The translations under genes were made by a program, and so were the position numbers. The notes beneath the pieces were generated by a model. It was not told the origin of the DNA. It ran no database searches and saw only the letters and a list, made by a program, of their open reading frames with translations. Shown piece by piece: positions 8,326-18,110 of a stretch of DNA of 64,000 bases. Within the stretch, counting starts at the first letter, position 1; each line of letters starts with the position of its first letter. This DNA is from JAHJQZ01 sp963675235. Lineage in GTDB: Bacteria > Pseudomonadota > Alphaproteobacteria > Rhizobiales > Devosiaceae. Where the stretch lies: assembly GCA_963675235.2 (NCBI GenBank), contig CAXXFU010000017.1, positions 682,001-746,000 on the forward strand. Direction: 5' to 3'.

Positions 8326-11300
8326 CTACCCCCGGATCAGGTCCGACAGCAGCCCTGCCGCCACCGACAGCCGTGACACCGTCAGCTCGCCGTCGACAAG
8401 GTCGCCGACCATCGAAACGATGCGGTCGATCTCGTTCTCGCGGGCGCTGTGCCAGGCGGCAAAGCGCTCGGCGACCGGACCTTCGCCGGCAACAAGAACG
8501 GCACCAGCAAGATCGCGCACTGCCCGCATCAGATTGGACAAGGCCCGGTCGAGCGCCATGCGGTCGAAGCGGTCGGTGAGGTTGATCCGCCCGCCCTGCT
8601 CGGTGATGCGGCCGAGCCGGAACAGGCCGAGCACGGCGAAATAGGCCTCGGTTGCCTCGGTGACGCTGGCGCCGTGGCGTTCGGCGACGAGAACGGCGTC
8701 GCTGGCCAGCGTCAGCGCCGACAATTCGGCAATGCGGCGGGCGAGATCGCGCGGCGCGCCGCCCTCGATGAAGGCCACGGCCTGGTCAGCCACCGCCTCG
8801 GCGATGAAGGTCGGCACCAGTTGTCCGAGCAGGTCCCTGACCTCCTCGATGCCGGACCGGTAGCGGGTGATGACCCCGCCGAGCCCGCCGGAGAAATCGA
8901 CATTCCTCAGGAACCACAGTGTCTGGGAAACCAGAAGATTGCGGACCTCGGCATAGAGCGCCAGTTGCACCTGGCCGTCGGTCGTGGTGTCGAGCGCATC
9001 GATGGCGGCATTGAGCCCGGTGGTGTCGTAGCTGTCGCGCGCCGCGGCATAGCCGTGGGCGATCGCGGCCGGGCCGGCCGAAGTCGCCGCCGCCATGGCC
9101 TCGACATAGGCCGGGCCGCCGCGATTGATCATGGCGTTGGCGAGCACGGTGGCGATGACCTCGCGCCTCAGACGATGGTTTTCGATGACGCCCTGATGCC
9201 GTCCGGTCAGCGTGTCGGGGAAATAGCGGAACAGTTCGGATGCGAGATAGGGATCGTCCGGCACGCTCGAGGCCAACAGCTCGGCGGTCAGCGTGTTCTT
9301 GGCATAGGCGAGAAGCACCGCAAGCTCGGGCCGCGACAGCCCCTTGCCGGCGGCGAGCCTGTCATCGAGCCCCTGATTGTCCGGCAGGAACTCGACCGCC
9401 CGATCGAGGTGACCGTCACGTTCGAGCGCCTCGATCAGCATGCGATGATCGGGCAGGCCGTCGACGGCGTCCCTTTCGGCAAGTGACAGGGCAACCGATT
9501 GCAGGAAATTGTTCTTGAGGCAGAGTGCGGCGACTTCGTCGGTCATCTCGGTTAGGAAGGAATCGCGGCTGCCGATATCCATGTCGCCGGACCGGATCAG
9601 GGCGCCGAGGGCGATCTTGATGTTGACCTCGAGGTCGGACGAATTGACCCCGGCGGAATTGTCGATGGCGTCGGTATTGATGCGTCCGCCTCTTTGGGCA
9701 AACGCGATGCGGCCGCGCTGGGTGACGCCGAGATTGGCGCCCTCGCCGATGACCGCGGCGTTGATCTCGTCGGCACTGACGCGCACGGAATCATTGGCGC
9801 GGTCACCGACCTCGGCATTGGATTCGCCGGCGGCGCGGACATAGGTGCCGATGCCACCGAACCAGATGAGATCGACCTCGGCCGTCAGGATGGCCCGGAT
9901 CAATTCGGCCGGGGTTACCGACGCGGACTGAAGGCCGAGCGCGCCCTGGACCTCCGGTGACAGGACGATGGCCTTGGCCGAGCGCGAATAGACGCCGCCG
10001 CCGGGCGACAAAGCCTCGGGATTATAATCCTGCCAGCTCGAGCGCGGCAGCTCGAACAGGCGTTGGCGTTCGGCAAAACCGCGTTCGGGATCGGGGGCAG
10101 GATCGACAAAGATATCGCGATGATCGAAGGCGGCGACGAGCCTGATATGACGGCTCAACAGCATGCCGTTGCCGAAGACATCGCCCGACATGTCGCCGAC
10201 GCCGACAACGCTGATCGGCTCGGCCTCGATGTCGCGGTTCCTCTCGCGGAAATGACGCTTGACCGATTCCCAGGCACCGCGCGCCGTGATGCCCATCTTC
10301 TTGTGGTCGTAGCCGGCCGAACCGCCCGAGGCGAAGGCGTCGCCGAGCCAGAAATGGCGCTCGGTGGCGATACGGTTGGCGGTATCGGAGAAGCGTGCCG
10401 TACCCTTGTCGGCGGCAACGACGAGATAGGGATCGGGCGCATCGGCACACACCGTGTGCGGCGGCGCGATCAGGGTGTCGCCGTCAAGATTGTCGGTGAG
10501 ATCGAGAAGGGCGCCGATGAAGATCTCGTAGCAGGCAAGGCCTTCGGCATAGACGGCATCACGATCGGCGCCTGCCGGCATCTGTTTGGGCACGAACCCG
10601 CCCTTGGCGCCGACCGGCACGATGATGGCGTTCTTGACTTGCTGGGCCTTGACCAGGCCCAGCACCTCGGTGCGGAAATCCTCTGGCCTGTCCGACCAGC
10701 GGATGCCGCCGCGGGCGACATCGCCGAACCTCAGATGCACGCCTTCAAGACGCGGCGACGACACGAAGATCTCCTTGGCCGGACGCGGCGCCGGCATGTC
10801 GTTGACGCCGGGCGAATTGAATTTCAGCGCCAGGGCCGGGCGCGGCGCGCCGTCCTGGTCGCGCTGGAAATAGTTGGTCCTGAGCGTCTCGGTGACGAGA
10901 TTGCGGTAGTGGCGGATGATGCGGTCCTCATCGAGCGAGGAGACCTCCGCCAGCAGCGCGTCGATTTCGGCGTGAAGCCGGGTGGCGTTTTCGTCGCGAT
11001 CGCCGAAGAATTCAGGATCGAGACGGGCGGCGAACAGGGCGATGAGCGCGCGCGCCACATCCTTGTGCCGGCCGAGTGTGTCGGCGAGATAGCGCTGGGA
11101 GAAGGAGAAGCCGAGCTGGCGCATGTAGCGGCCATAGCCACGGAGCACGCCGACTTCCGCCGACGTCAATCCGGCGCGCAGCACCAGCTGGCTGAACTGA
11201 TCGTTCTCCGCCCGGTTGGCCGAGACGGCGAGGATCGCCTCCTCGACCCGGGCTGCGTCAGCCTCGGTTTCGAGAATGGCGTCATCGGGCGGCTCGAGCA

Positions 11301-13098
11301 CCATGTCGTGCAAATAGACGGTGTCCCTGTTCTCCGGGGTCAGGGTGTAGGTCGTCTCGTCGATGACCCGGAAGCCGAAATTCTCCAGCATCGGCACCCG
11401 GTCAGACAGGGCCAGCGGCGCGCCGAGATGGTAGAACTTGAGGATCAGGTCGTCGTCCCTGGCCGGCTCGGTATCGAGCCTGACGGCAAGCCCCTGCGCG
11501 TCGGCGAGCTTTTGCATGACGCCGATATCGCTCAGCGCGGTCTCATGGGTGTGGCGCGACTGGTAGCCGGCGGGGAAGGCCTCGCGCCAGGCGGCGACGG
11601 CGGCGGGGTCCTCGGCGGCCTCGGTGATGCGGTCACCGAAGGAGCGCAGCAGTTCCCGCACTTCGGCTTCAAGCGCGCCACGTTCCGGGCGCGGGGTTTT
11701 CCCGCCCGCCCGTCCGATGATGAAATGGACGCGGACAAGATCGCCTTCGGGGAAGAAGGGATAGTATTCGGTGACGCGGCCATCGTAGCGGCTGGCCAGA
11801 TGCGCGCCGATGTCGGCCCGGCTTTGCGAGGTGTAGCGGTCGCGCGGGATGAAAACGAGGATCGAGACGAAATTGTCGAACGGATCGATGCGCGGCAGCA
11901 CCTTGACCCGCGGCCGGTCGGGCAGGCTGGCAATCTCTGAGGCGAAATCGAACAGGTCCTGCTCCGAGATCTGGAACAGTTCCTCGCGCGGGTAGTTGTC
12001 GAGTGCCGCCATCAGCGCCTTGCCGGCGTGGCTCTTGGGATCGAATCCGGACAGCCGCATCACCGCCGAAATCTTGCGGCGGATGAACGGCACCTCGACA
12101 TGAGGCTGGTGCAGCGATTGCGAGGTGAACAGCCCGAGTATGCGCAGTTCGCCGGTGAGCTGCCCGCCGTCGTCGTAGAGCTTGGCGCCGACATAGTCGA
12201 GGTGTCCGCGCCGGTGCACGCGGGCGCGCCGGTTGGCCTTGGTGACCAGAAGCGGCTCGGGCCGGGTCAGAAAGGCGACGTGCTGAGGCGTCATCTCGAC
12301 ATAGTCGGGCCCCGAGCGCAGGAAGGTGTAATCCGGGTCCTCGAGGATGCCGAGCCCCGAACCTTCGACCGGGATCAGTTCCGCGTCCTCGCCGCTGCCG
12401 GTCAGCCGGTACTCGCGCATACCGAGGAAGGTGAAATTGTGATCGGCGAGCCAGGCGAGGAAATGCAGCGCCTCGGCGAGATCGGCCTGGCGGCCCTGTG
12501 TCGAACTGCGGCGATAATCCTGCACCAGGTTGCGCAGGCGTTCGAGCATCGGCCGCCAGCCGTCCACCACCCGCCCGACATCGACGAGAATGGCATCGAA
12601 CTCTGCGGCGAGCCGGATCAGCACATCCTCGTCGGCGACAGGGTCGACATGGATATGTACGAAACTCTCGTAGCGTGGCGCGTCACCTTCCTCGTGCGGA
12701 TCGCGCAATTGCCAGCCCGCTTCGTCCGGCGTGACCGCCAGGATCGGATGGGCGAAAAGCCTGACGGCGAGACCGGCAGCACGCAGCGCCCCTAGCACGG
12801 AATCGACAAGGAACGGCATATCCTCGGCAAAGATGTCGATAATGCGGGCGCCGGCCGGCGTGGTCTCGTCCGGCGGCCGGATCGAGACCAGGTGCGCTGC
12901 GCTGCCGCGCTGGCCGAACAGGGCGTAGGACGGCCTCAGGACGGCCTCGAACTCCTCGGGCGTCAGCTGCCTCAGATCGCCGCTGTCGGTCAGATCGACC
13001 GTTTGCGCAAAAAAACGGGCAAAGCCCGGATCGGCACTGGTGAGATGATCGGCATGGGCGGCAAATGCCGCCCGGTTGGACGAAAGCGCTTCGGACAT
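8326..13098 (-). CDS. NAD-specific glutamate dehydrogenase, large (GDH-180 type)
   Basis: Converts glutamate to 2-oxoglutarate and ammonia with NAD. The protein has about 1590 residues and belongs to the very large bacterial NAD-GDH family. N-terminal ACT-like regulatory segments (for example RIIDIFAEDMPFLVDSVLGA) precede the catalytic core with GGIRWSDRPEDFRTEVLGLV, KNAIIVPVGAKGGFVPK and GVGDMSGDVFGNGMLLSRH, then a long helical C-terminus. The start at MSEALSS is chosen because it begins the conserved region; the frame continues 20 codons upstream without similarity. It is a catabolic enzyme feeding the TCA cycle encoded further along. Confidence 0.95.
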   Translation of the reverse strand: MSEALSSNRAAFAAHADHLTSADPGFARFFAQTVDLTDSGDLRQLTPEEFEAVLRPSYALFGQRGSAAHLVSIRPPDETTPAGARIIDIFAEDMPFLVDSVLGALRAAGLAVRLFAHPILAVTPDEAGWQLRDPHEEGDAPRYESFVHIHVDPVADEDVLIRLAAEFDAILVDVGRVVDGWRPMLERLRNLVQDYRRSSTQGRQADLAEALHFLAWLADHNFTFLGMREYRLTGSGEDAELIPVEGSGLGILEDPDYTFLRSGPDYVEMTPQHVAFLTRPEPLLVTKANRRARVHRRGHLDYVGAKLYDDGGQLTGELRILGLFTSQSLHQPHVEVPFIRRKISAVMRLSGFDPKSHAGKALMAALDNYPREELFQISEQDLFDFASEIASLPDRPRVKVLPRIDPFDNFVSILVFIPRDRYTSQSRADIGAHLASRYDGRVTEYYPFFPEGDLVRVHFIIGRAGGKTPRPERGALEAEVRELLRSFGDRITEAAEDPAAVAAWREAFPAGYQSRHTHETALSDIGVMQKLADAQGLAVRLDTEPARDDDLILKFYHLGAPLALSDRVPMLENFGFRVIDETTYTLTPENRDTVYLHDMVLEPPDDAILETEADAARVEEAILAVSANRAENDQFSQLVLRAGLTSAEVGVLRGYGRYMRQLGFSFSQRYLADTLGRHKDVARALIALFAARLDPEFFGDRDENATRLHAEIDALLAEVSSLDEDRIIRHYRNLVTETLRTNYFQRDQDGAPRPALALKFNSPGVNDMPAPRPAKEIFVSSPRLEGVHLRFGDVARGGIRWSDRPEDFRTEVLGLVKAQQVKNAIIVPVGAKGGFVPKQMPAGADRDAVYAEGLACYEIFIGALLDLTDNLDGDTLIAPPHTVCADAPDPYLVVAADKGTARFSDTANRIATERHFWLGDAFASGGSAGYDHKKMGITARGAWESVKRHFRERNRDIEAEPISVVGVGDMSGDVFGNGMLLSRHIRLVAAFDHRDIFVDPAPDPERGFAERQRLFELPRSSWQDYNPEALSPGGGVYSRSAKAIVLSPEVQGALGLQSASVTPAELIRAILTAEVDLIWFGGIGTYVRAAGESNAEVGDRANDSVRVSADEINAAVIGEGANLGVTQRGRIAFAQRGGRINTDAIDNSAGVNSSDLEVNIKIALGALIRSGDMDIGSRDSFLTEMTDEVAALCLKNNFLQSVALSLAERDAVDGLPDHRMLIEALERDGHLDRAVEFLPDNQGLDDRLAAGKGLSRPELAVLLAYAKNTLTAELLASSVPDDPYLASELFRYFPDTLTGRHQGVIENHRLRREVIATVLANAMINRGGPAYVEAMAAATSAGPAAIAHGYAAARDSYDTTGLNAAIDALDTTTDGQVQLALYAEVRNLLVSQTLWFLRNVDFSGGLGGVITRYRSGIEEVRDLLGQLVPTFIAEAVADQAVAFIEGGAPRDLARRIAELSALTLASDAVLVAERHGASVTEATEAYFAVLGLFRLGRITEQGGRINLTDRFDRMALDRALSNLMRAVRDLAGAVLVAGEGPVAERFAAWHSARENEIDRIVSMVGDLVDGELTVSRLSVAAGLLSDLIRG

Positions 13099-13268
13099 CG
13101 ATGCGGGGCCCCTCGACTGGAAATGCAGCCTGCCACACTCTTTCCGGCCCGCCAACACAGTGGCCGCAAGCGGCTGTGGAAGCCTGAGCTGTCACGAATG
13201 CTTCAGGATTAAGAGCTTGGCGAGAGATTTCTGCGCAAGAATGCATGCTTTCTGGCCAGAGGGGCGGC

Positions 13269-14717
13269 ATGGCACAATTGGACGGGACATCGGCATCTGG
13301 CCTGAAGGCGCTTCTGCGCCACGGCCTGACGCGTTCGCTCGCCTCGCTCGCCATCAAGATCGCCACCGCCGGGCTGACCTATCTGATGTTTGTCGCCCTG
13401 TCGCGGACGATGAGCAATCTCGACTACGGTCTGTTCGCCTTCGGGTTCTCGCTTGCCACCATCCTGTCGATCGGCGCCAGCCTCGGCCAGCAGACCGCCA
13501 TCTTGCGCTTCTGGCCCGAGGACACCGGGCGCGGCGACCATGACGCCGCCCGAACCGATATTCGCGCCGGCTGGGCGCTGACGTTGATTTCGGGGAGCAC
13601 GATCGCCTTTGCGCTGTTTCTTGTGGTTTTTTTCTATGGATTGATCCGCGGCGATCTCGCCGGTCAGGTCCACCTGATGGCCGCCGCCAGCCTGGTCCTG
13701 CCTCTGGGTGCCGCCGAATACGGGTCCTCGGCCCTCAGGGCACAAGGTTCGGTGTGGACGGCGCTGGCGCCGCGGGACATCCTGTGGCGGTTGGTGCTGC
13801 CGCTCGGCGTCGTGGTGCTGTTTATCGCCGGCATCACGCTCGCCGGCTGGCAGGCGCTGGTGCTGGCAGCGATCCTGCTGTCGCTGGTTCTGGTGCTGCA
13901 GGGTGCAATGGCGCGCCGCCGGGGCTATACTTCGGGGTTGGGCCTGAAGGGACTCGGCGGTTACTGGCAGGCGCGTGGCAAAGCCAGCCTGTGGTTCCTC
14001 AGCGGCACCATCGTCGACAGTGCCGCCCTCAATGCCGACATCGTGCTGATCGGCCTGTTTGTCGCCGCCGAAAGCGCCGGGCTCTATTTCAACGCCTTCC
14101 GCACGGCCGGCCTGATGACACTGTTCATGTTCGCCATAACGCTGGTCATCGCACCGATGGTGGCCCGCACCTATCACGCCGGCGACATGCGAAAGACCCA
14201 GGCGATCTCGACCTTCTGCGCCTGGTCGGGCTTTCTGTTTTCGCTCGGCGTTTTCGTCATCTACATCTTGTTTGGTGATTTCATCCTGTCACTGTTCGGC
14301 GAAACCTATTCGGAAGGGACGCTGATCCTCGTCATCCTGTCGTTCGGGCTGCTGTTCGACGCCGCCACCGGCGCGACCCGCGTTGTCATGACCATGACCG
14401 GACACGAGCGCCAATATGTGCAGATCTTCGGCACGATCATCGGCATCGGCCTTTTGGTGCAGGTCATCGTTATTCCGTTCTACGGGGTGCTGGCGGCGGC
14501 CTATGTCAACGCCGGCACGCGCATCCTCGCCCAGATCGCCATTGCCGCCTGGACGCGGCGCCATATCGGCATCGATCCGACACTTTTCGGCATCTTCTCC
14601 CTGATCGGCCCGGAACCCGTATCGGAACCACACCACCTCAGTCGCATTCTTGACCGGTTCGCCGCCGACAGCGTAGAACCCGGTTTCCGAATGCGATCCA
14701 CGACAGGACGGACCGAT
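13269..14717 (+). CDS. Flippase / polysaccharide biosynthesis membrane protein, no stop before leuC
   Basis: A multi-pass membrane protein of the MATE-like Wzx/MurJ flippase superfamily, with about twelve hydrophobic segments over some 445 residues (first: SLASLAIKIATAGLTYLMFV; last near FGVLAAAYVNAGTRILAQIA-like helix). Such proteins move lipid-linked sugars across the inner membrane. The frame does not end: after the last helix it runs about 43 unconserved codons straight into leuC, so the end given is only the base before the leuC ATG. Either the stop was lost by mutation or indel, or a fused product is made. Neighbouring glycan genes are absent. Confidence 0.75.
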
Positions 14718-16124
14718 ATGGCAAAGACGCTCTACGACAAGATCTGGGAAGATCACCTTGTTGCAACGAACGAGGACGAGACGTCGCTCATCTATATCGA
14801 CAGGCATCTGGTCCACGAGGTGACGAGCCCGCAGGCCTTCGAGGGCCTGCGCCTGACCAACCGCAAGGTCCGCGCTCCGGAACGCACCCTCGCCGTCGTC
14901 GATCACAATGTTCCGACGACCGACCGGTCCCTGCCCAATCCCGACCCGGAGAGCACCGTCCAGATCGCGGCGCTCGCCGACAACACGCGCGATTTCGGCA
15001 TCGAATACTACGACCCCTTCGACAAGCGTCAGGGGATCGTGCATATCGTCGGACCGGAGCAGGGCTTTACCCTGCCCGGCATGACCATCGTGTGTGGCGA
15101 CAGCCACACCTCGACCCATGGCGCCTTCGGGGCGCTGGCCCATGGCATCGGCACCTCCGAGGTCGAGCACGTGCTCGCCACTCAGACGCTGATCCAGAAG
15201 AAGGCCAAAAACATGCTGGTCCGCGTCGACGGCCAGCTGCCCGAGGGCGTCACCGCCAAGGACATCATCCTGGCCATCATCGGCGAGATCGGCACCGCCG
15301 GCGGCACCGGCCATGTCATCGAATTCGCCGGCGAGGCGATCCGGTCGCTGTCGATGGAAGGCCGCATGACCGTTTGCAACATGACCATCGAGGGCGGCGC
15401 CCGCGCCGGATTGATCGCGCCGGACGAGAAGACCTTCGAATACGTCAAGGGCCGCCCGCGCGCGCCCGAGGGCAAGGCCTGGGACATGGCCATGGACTAC
15501 TGGAAGACGCTCAAGTCCGACGAAGGCGCGGTGTTCGACCGCACCGTCGTGCTCGACGCGGCCAATCTGCCGCCGATCGTTTCCTGGGGCTCCTCGCCCG
15601 AGGATGTCGTCTCGGTGACGGGCATCGTGCCCGATCCCGAGGACATCGCCGACGCCAACAAGCGTGCCTCCAAGAAGCGGGCGCTCGAATACATGGGCCT
15701 CAAGCCGGGCACCAAGATCACCGACATCGCCATCGACAAGGTGTTCATCGGCTCGTGCACCAATGGCCGCATCGAGGATCTGAGGGCCGCTGCCGCCGTG
15801 ATCGGCGACAACAAGGTTGCCGACAACGTCAGCGCCTTGGTCGTGCCTGGCTCGGGCCTGGTCAAGGAACAGGCCGAAGCCGAAGGGCTCGACAAGATCT
15901 TCCTCGCCGCCGGTTTCGAGTGGCGCGAGCCGGGCTGCTCGATGTGTCTGGCCATGAACCCGGACAAGCTCAAGCCCGAGGAGCGCTGCGCCTCGACCTC
16001 GAACCGCAATTTCGAAGGCCGACAGGGCTTCAAGGGCCGCACGCATCTGGTGTCTCCGGCCATGGCGGCGGCGGCGGCGATCGCCGGCCATTTCGTCGAC
16101 ATCCGCGACTGGCCCAAGGCCTAG
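14718..16124 (+). CDS. leuC: 3-isopropylmalate dehydratase large subunit
   Basis: Isomerises 2- to 3-isopropylmalate in leucine synthesis, together with LeuD. From MAKTLYDKIWEDHLV the protein has 468 residues, normal for LeuC, with VCGDSHTSTHGAFGALAHGIG, FIGSCTNGRIEDLRAAA and EPGCSMCLAMN, whose cysteines bind the [4Fe-4S] cluster. An AGGACGG Shine-Dalgarno-like sequence sits just upstream, supporting its own start. The reading frame is nevertheless open upstream through a complete flippase, an unusual arrangement. leuD and leuB lie 5.6 and 8 kb downstream, not in one operon. Confidence 0.96.
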   Translation: MAKTLYDKIWEDHLVATNEDETSLIYIDRHLVHEVTSPQAFEGLRLTNRKVRAPERTLAVVDHNVPTTDRSLPNPDPESTVQIAALADNTRDFGIEYYDPFDKRQGIVHIVGPEQGFTLPGMTIVCGDSHTSTHGAFGALAHGIGTSEVEHVLATQTLIQKKAKNMLVRVDGQLPEGVTAKDIILAIIGEIGTAGGTGHVIEFAGEAIRSLSMEGRMTVCNMTIEGGARAGLIAPDEKTFEYVKGRPRAPEGKAWDMAMDYWKTLKSDEGAVFDRTVVLDAANLPPIVSWGSSPEDVVSVTGIVPDPEDIADANKRASKKRALEYMGLKPGTKITDIAIDKVFIGSCTNGRIEDLRAAAAVIGDNKVADNVSALVVPGSGLVKEQAEAEGLDKIFLAAGFEWREPGCSMCLAMNPDKLKPEERCASTSNRNFEGRQGFKGRTHLVSPAMAAAAAIAGHFVDIRDWPKA

Positions 16125-16151
16125 GAAACAGGCAGCATGGGAAAGCCCCGT

Positions 16152-16206
16152 TTAACCATGCCGTGTCAAAACCTCTTGGTGCGGCATGGCCCAAACGCGT
16201 GTTAAC
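16152..16206 (+). promoter_or_regulatory. Possible CtrA half-sites upstream of the diguanylate cyclase gene
   Basis: TTAACCAT is followed about 40 bases later by GTTAAC. TTAACCAT is the known half-site of the alphaproteobacterial cell-cycle regulator CtrA. The pair is not at the ideal TTAA-N7-TTAA spacing, so this is only a hint that the downstream c-di-GMP gene is cell-cycle controlled. Confidence 0.3.
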
Positions 16207-16247
16207 CCGCATACGCCTAAACTCCCGGTTCAGCAGGAGAATAATTT

Positions 16248-17531
16248 ATGCTGAACGTCGAAATCTTCGCGATAGCGGATATGGCGGCGGCGCTGATGCT
16301 CGCCGCCGGGTTTCTGGTTGCCTATTTCGTTGACCGCAAGCTGACCGTGTTCAGGTGGTGGGCCGCGTTCTATGCGCTCGTCGGGCTGTCGTTCATCACC
16401 ATCGTCAACCGTCCGCTTCCGGAAGTGCCCTGGGCCGAATCGGTTGCCTGGATCCTGCTCTACTCGGCTGCGGCATTGGCCAGTTTCGGCATGCATTTCG
16501 AGGGCGAGAACAGAATTGCGCCACACCTGCCGATCGCGGTCGGCGGTGCCGTGCTCGCCACCATCACCGGCATTCTGATCTGGCGCAATGCCAGCCACGC
16601 CGAATGGGTGCTGTGGGGCGTGGCGCCAACCATCACGCTGGCGCTGTGGGCGGTGGTCAACATCCTGCGCCAAAAGCCGCTCAAGCGCATTGATCTGGCC
16701 TATGCCGCAATGATCATCGCCGGTGCAGCAATGCTCGGCGTGCGCTCCGTCTTTTTCGCCACCACGCAGACCGCACCTCGTCCGCCGATCGCTTTGCCGC
16801 AGGCCCGGCCGCCGCTCGGCCAGCCCCTGCCGCCGCTGCAGCAGTCTCTTCCACCCTTGCAGCCCCTTGAGCCATTCGCCCAGGGACTGCCGGGCAGCGC
16901 GGCCATCGCCCCGCCGTTGATCATCTCGCTGGCCACGATACTGATCCTGGTCGGACTTGCCATCGTCCTGATCTTGCGCATTTCGCTCAAGGCTGTCGAC
17001 CAGATGCGTGAGCGTTCGACCACCGACGCAATGACCGGGCTTTTGAACCGTGCCACCTTCGACGAACGCGCCGCCGAACTCATTGCCGGCTGCCACGCCG
17101 AAAAGATCAGCGCGGTCGTACTCGATATCGACCATTTCAAGCGCATCAACGACACCTGCGGCCATGCCACGGGCGACCGTGTCATCGCGGCGCTCGGCGC
17201 CATTATCGTCGATGCCACGCTGGGACGCTCCCTTGCCGGGCGCATCGGAGGCGAGGAATTCGCCATCCTCGTCCCCGGCGCCAATATCACGGCGGCCCGG
17301 CTGCTTGCCGAAGCCCTGCGCACGCGTCTTGCCGCCAGCGATTTCGACGGCGAGATCCCCTTCCCCGTCAGCCTCAGCGCCGGCGTTGCCACACGGCGCC
17401 GGGATGAGTCGCTGCACACCCTGATCGCCCGTGCCGACGAGGCGCTCTACGCGGCCAAGAACAGCGGTCGGAACCGCGTTGTCTCCTGGCAGCTGGATCA
17501 GGCGCGCGAACTGTCCGCGCAAACGGCCTGA
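16248..17531 (+). CDS. Membrane-anchored diguanylate cyclase (GGDEF domain)
   Basis: A 427-residue protein predicted to make cyclic di-GMP. The N-terminal half has about six hydrophobic segments (residues 5-175), then a Pro/Gln/Leu-rich spacer (about 180-215) and a further hydrophobic segment (about 222-245). The C-terminal GGDEF domain starts near STTDAMTGLLNRATFD, contains VLDIDHFKRINDTCGH and the active-site loop GGEEF, and ends with ADEALYAAKNSGRNRV. No RxxD inhibitory site was seen before GGEEF. The intact GGEEF argues for an active cyclase; the input signal is unknown. Confidence 0.9.
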   Translation: MLNVEIFAIADMAAALMLAAGFLVAYFVDRKLTVFRWWAAFYALVGLSFITIVNRPLPEVPWAESVAWILLYSAAALASFGMHFEGENRIAPHLPIAVGGAVLATITGILIWRNASHAEWVLWGVAPTITLALWAVVNILRQKPLKRIDLAYAAMIIAGAAMLGVRSVFFATTQTAPRPPIALPQARPPLGQPLPPLQQSLPPLQPLEPFAQGLPGSAAIAPPLIISLATILILVGLAIVLILRISLKAVDQMRERSTTDAMTGLLNRATFDERAAELIAGCHAEKISAVVLDIDHFKRINDTCGHATGDRVIAALGAIIVDATLGRSLAGRIGGEEFAILVPGANITAARLLAEALRTRLAASDFDGEIPFPVSLSAGVATRRRDESLHTLIARADEALYAAKNSGRNRVVSWQLDQARELSAQTA

Positions 17532-17538
17532 GCACATC

Positions 17539-17964
17539 ATGACGACGGATTGGTCCCATCTCGTTCCGCCGAACCTCGACAGTTTCGAGGCAATGGCCGA
17601 TGCCGCCTTCAAGGCGCTGCCCGCCTCGTTTCGCGAGCTGACCGGCGATGTCCTGTTCGCCATTGCCGATTTTCCCGATGACGACATGCTCGACGATCTC
17701 GGCCTCGACAGTCCGTTCGAGCTGCTCGGCCTGTTCGAGGGCACCGGCATGACCGAGCTGGGCGACGTGCCGGAGACCGGCACCATGCCCAATCGCGTCT
17801 GGCTGTTCCGCCGCCCGATCCTCGATTTCTGGGCCGAACAGGAGGACGAGACGCTCGGCGACATCGTTACCCATGTGCTGGTGCACGAGATCGGCCATCA
17901 TTTCGGCTTTTCCGACGACGACATGGAGGCCATCGAGGCCGAGGCGGCGGGGGACGAGGGCTAG
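17539..17964 (+). CDS. Metallopeptidase family protein (minimal zincin)
   Basis: A 141-residue protein with the zinc-binding motif HVLVHEIGHHFGFSDDDME near the C-terminus, typical of the small zincin-like family PF06262 (formerly DUF1025). The N-terminal part (FEAMADAAFKALPASFRELT, then the DLLG/ELLGLFEG region) fits the same family. The substrate is unknown; some relatives may act on small peptides. The ATG eight bases after the cyclase stop is chosen because it begins the family-like sequence, suggesting cotranscription with the cyclase. Confidence 0.85.
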   Translation: MTTDWSHLVPPNLDSFEAMADAAFKALPASFRELTGDVLFAIADFPDDDMLDDLGLDSPFELLGLFEGTGMTELGDVPETGTMPNRVWLFRRPILDFWAEQEDETLGDIVTHVLVHEIGHHFGFSDDDMEAIEAEAAGDEG

Positions 17965-18110
17965 CCGCCCATCCGTTTCAGGACCCTGTCTAGACGCTTC
18001 TTCTTGGCCGGCATAGGAATGGCGTCGCGCAGTCTTTCGACGAGCGCTCGAAAGGCCGGCCTGTGCGCCTCGGCAATGGTCGGGGCAGCGAACTCGGCAT
18101 ACATCGGCAC
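17961..18110 (-). pseudogene. Detached C-terminal tail of the HEAT-repeat gene beyond an in-frame TAG
   Basis: Immediately after the TAG that ends the HEAT-repeat gene the same frame stays open for 49 codons: VPMYAEFAAPTIAEAHRPAF, then a basic end PAKKKRLDRVLKRMGG and a proper stop. This reads like the natural end of the protein (helix, then Lys/Arg-rich tail). One base change from CAG or AAG to TAG would explain the split. The tail could start on its own at an internal ATG but no ribosome site is visible. Its stop overlaps the end of the zincin gene on the other strand. Confidence 0.55.

Noticed and set aside
10063..11940. 625-codon plus-strand open frame
   Set aside because: Lies antisense to the conserved NAD-glutamate dehydrogenase; the protein has no family pattern and arises from high GC codon bias.
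14289..16091. 600-codon minus-strand open frame
   Set aside because: Antisense to the flippase and leuC, Asp/Gly/Val-rich shadow composition.
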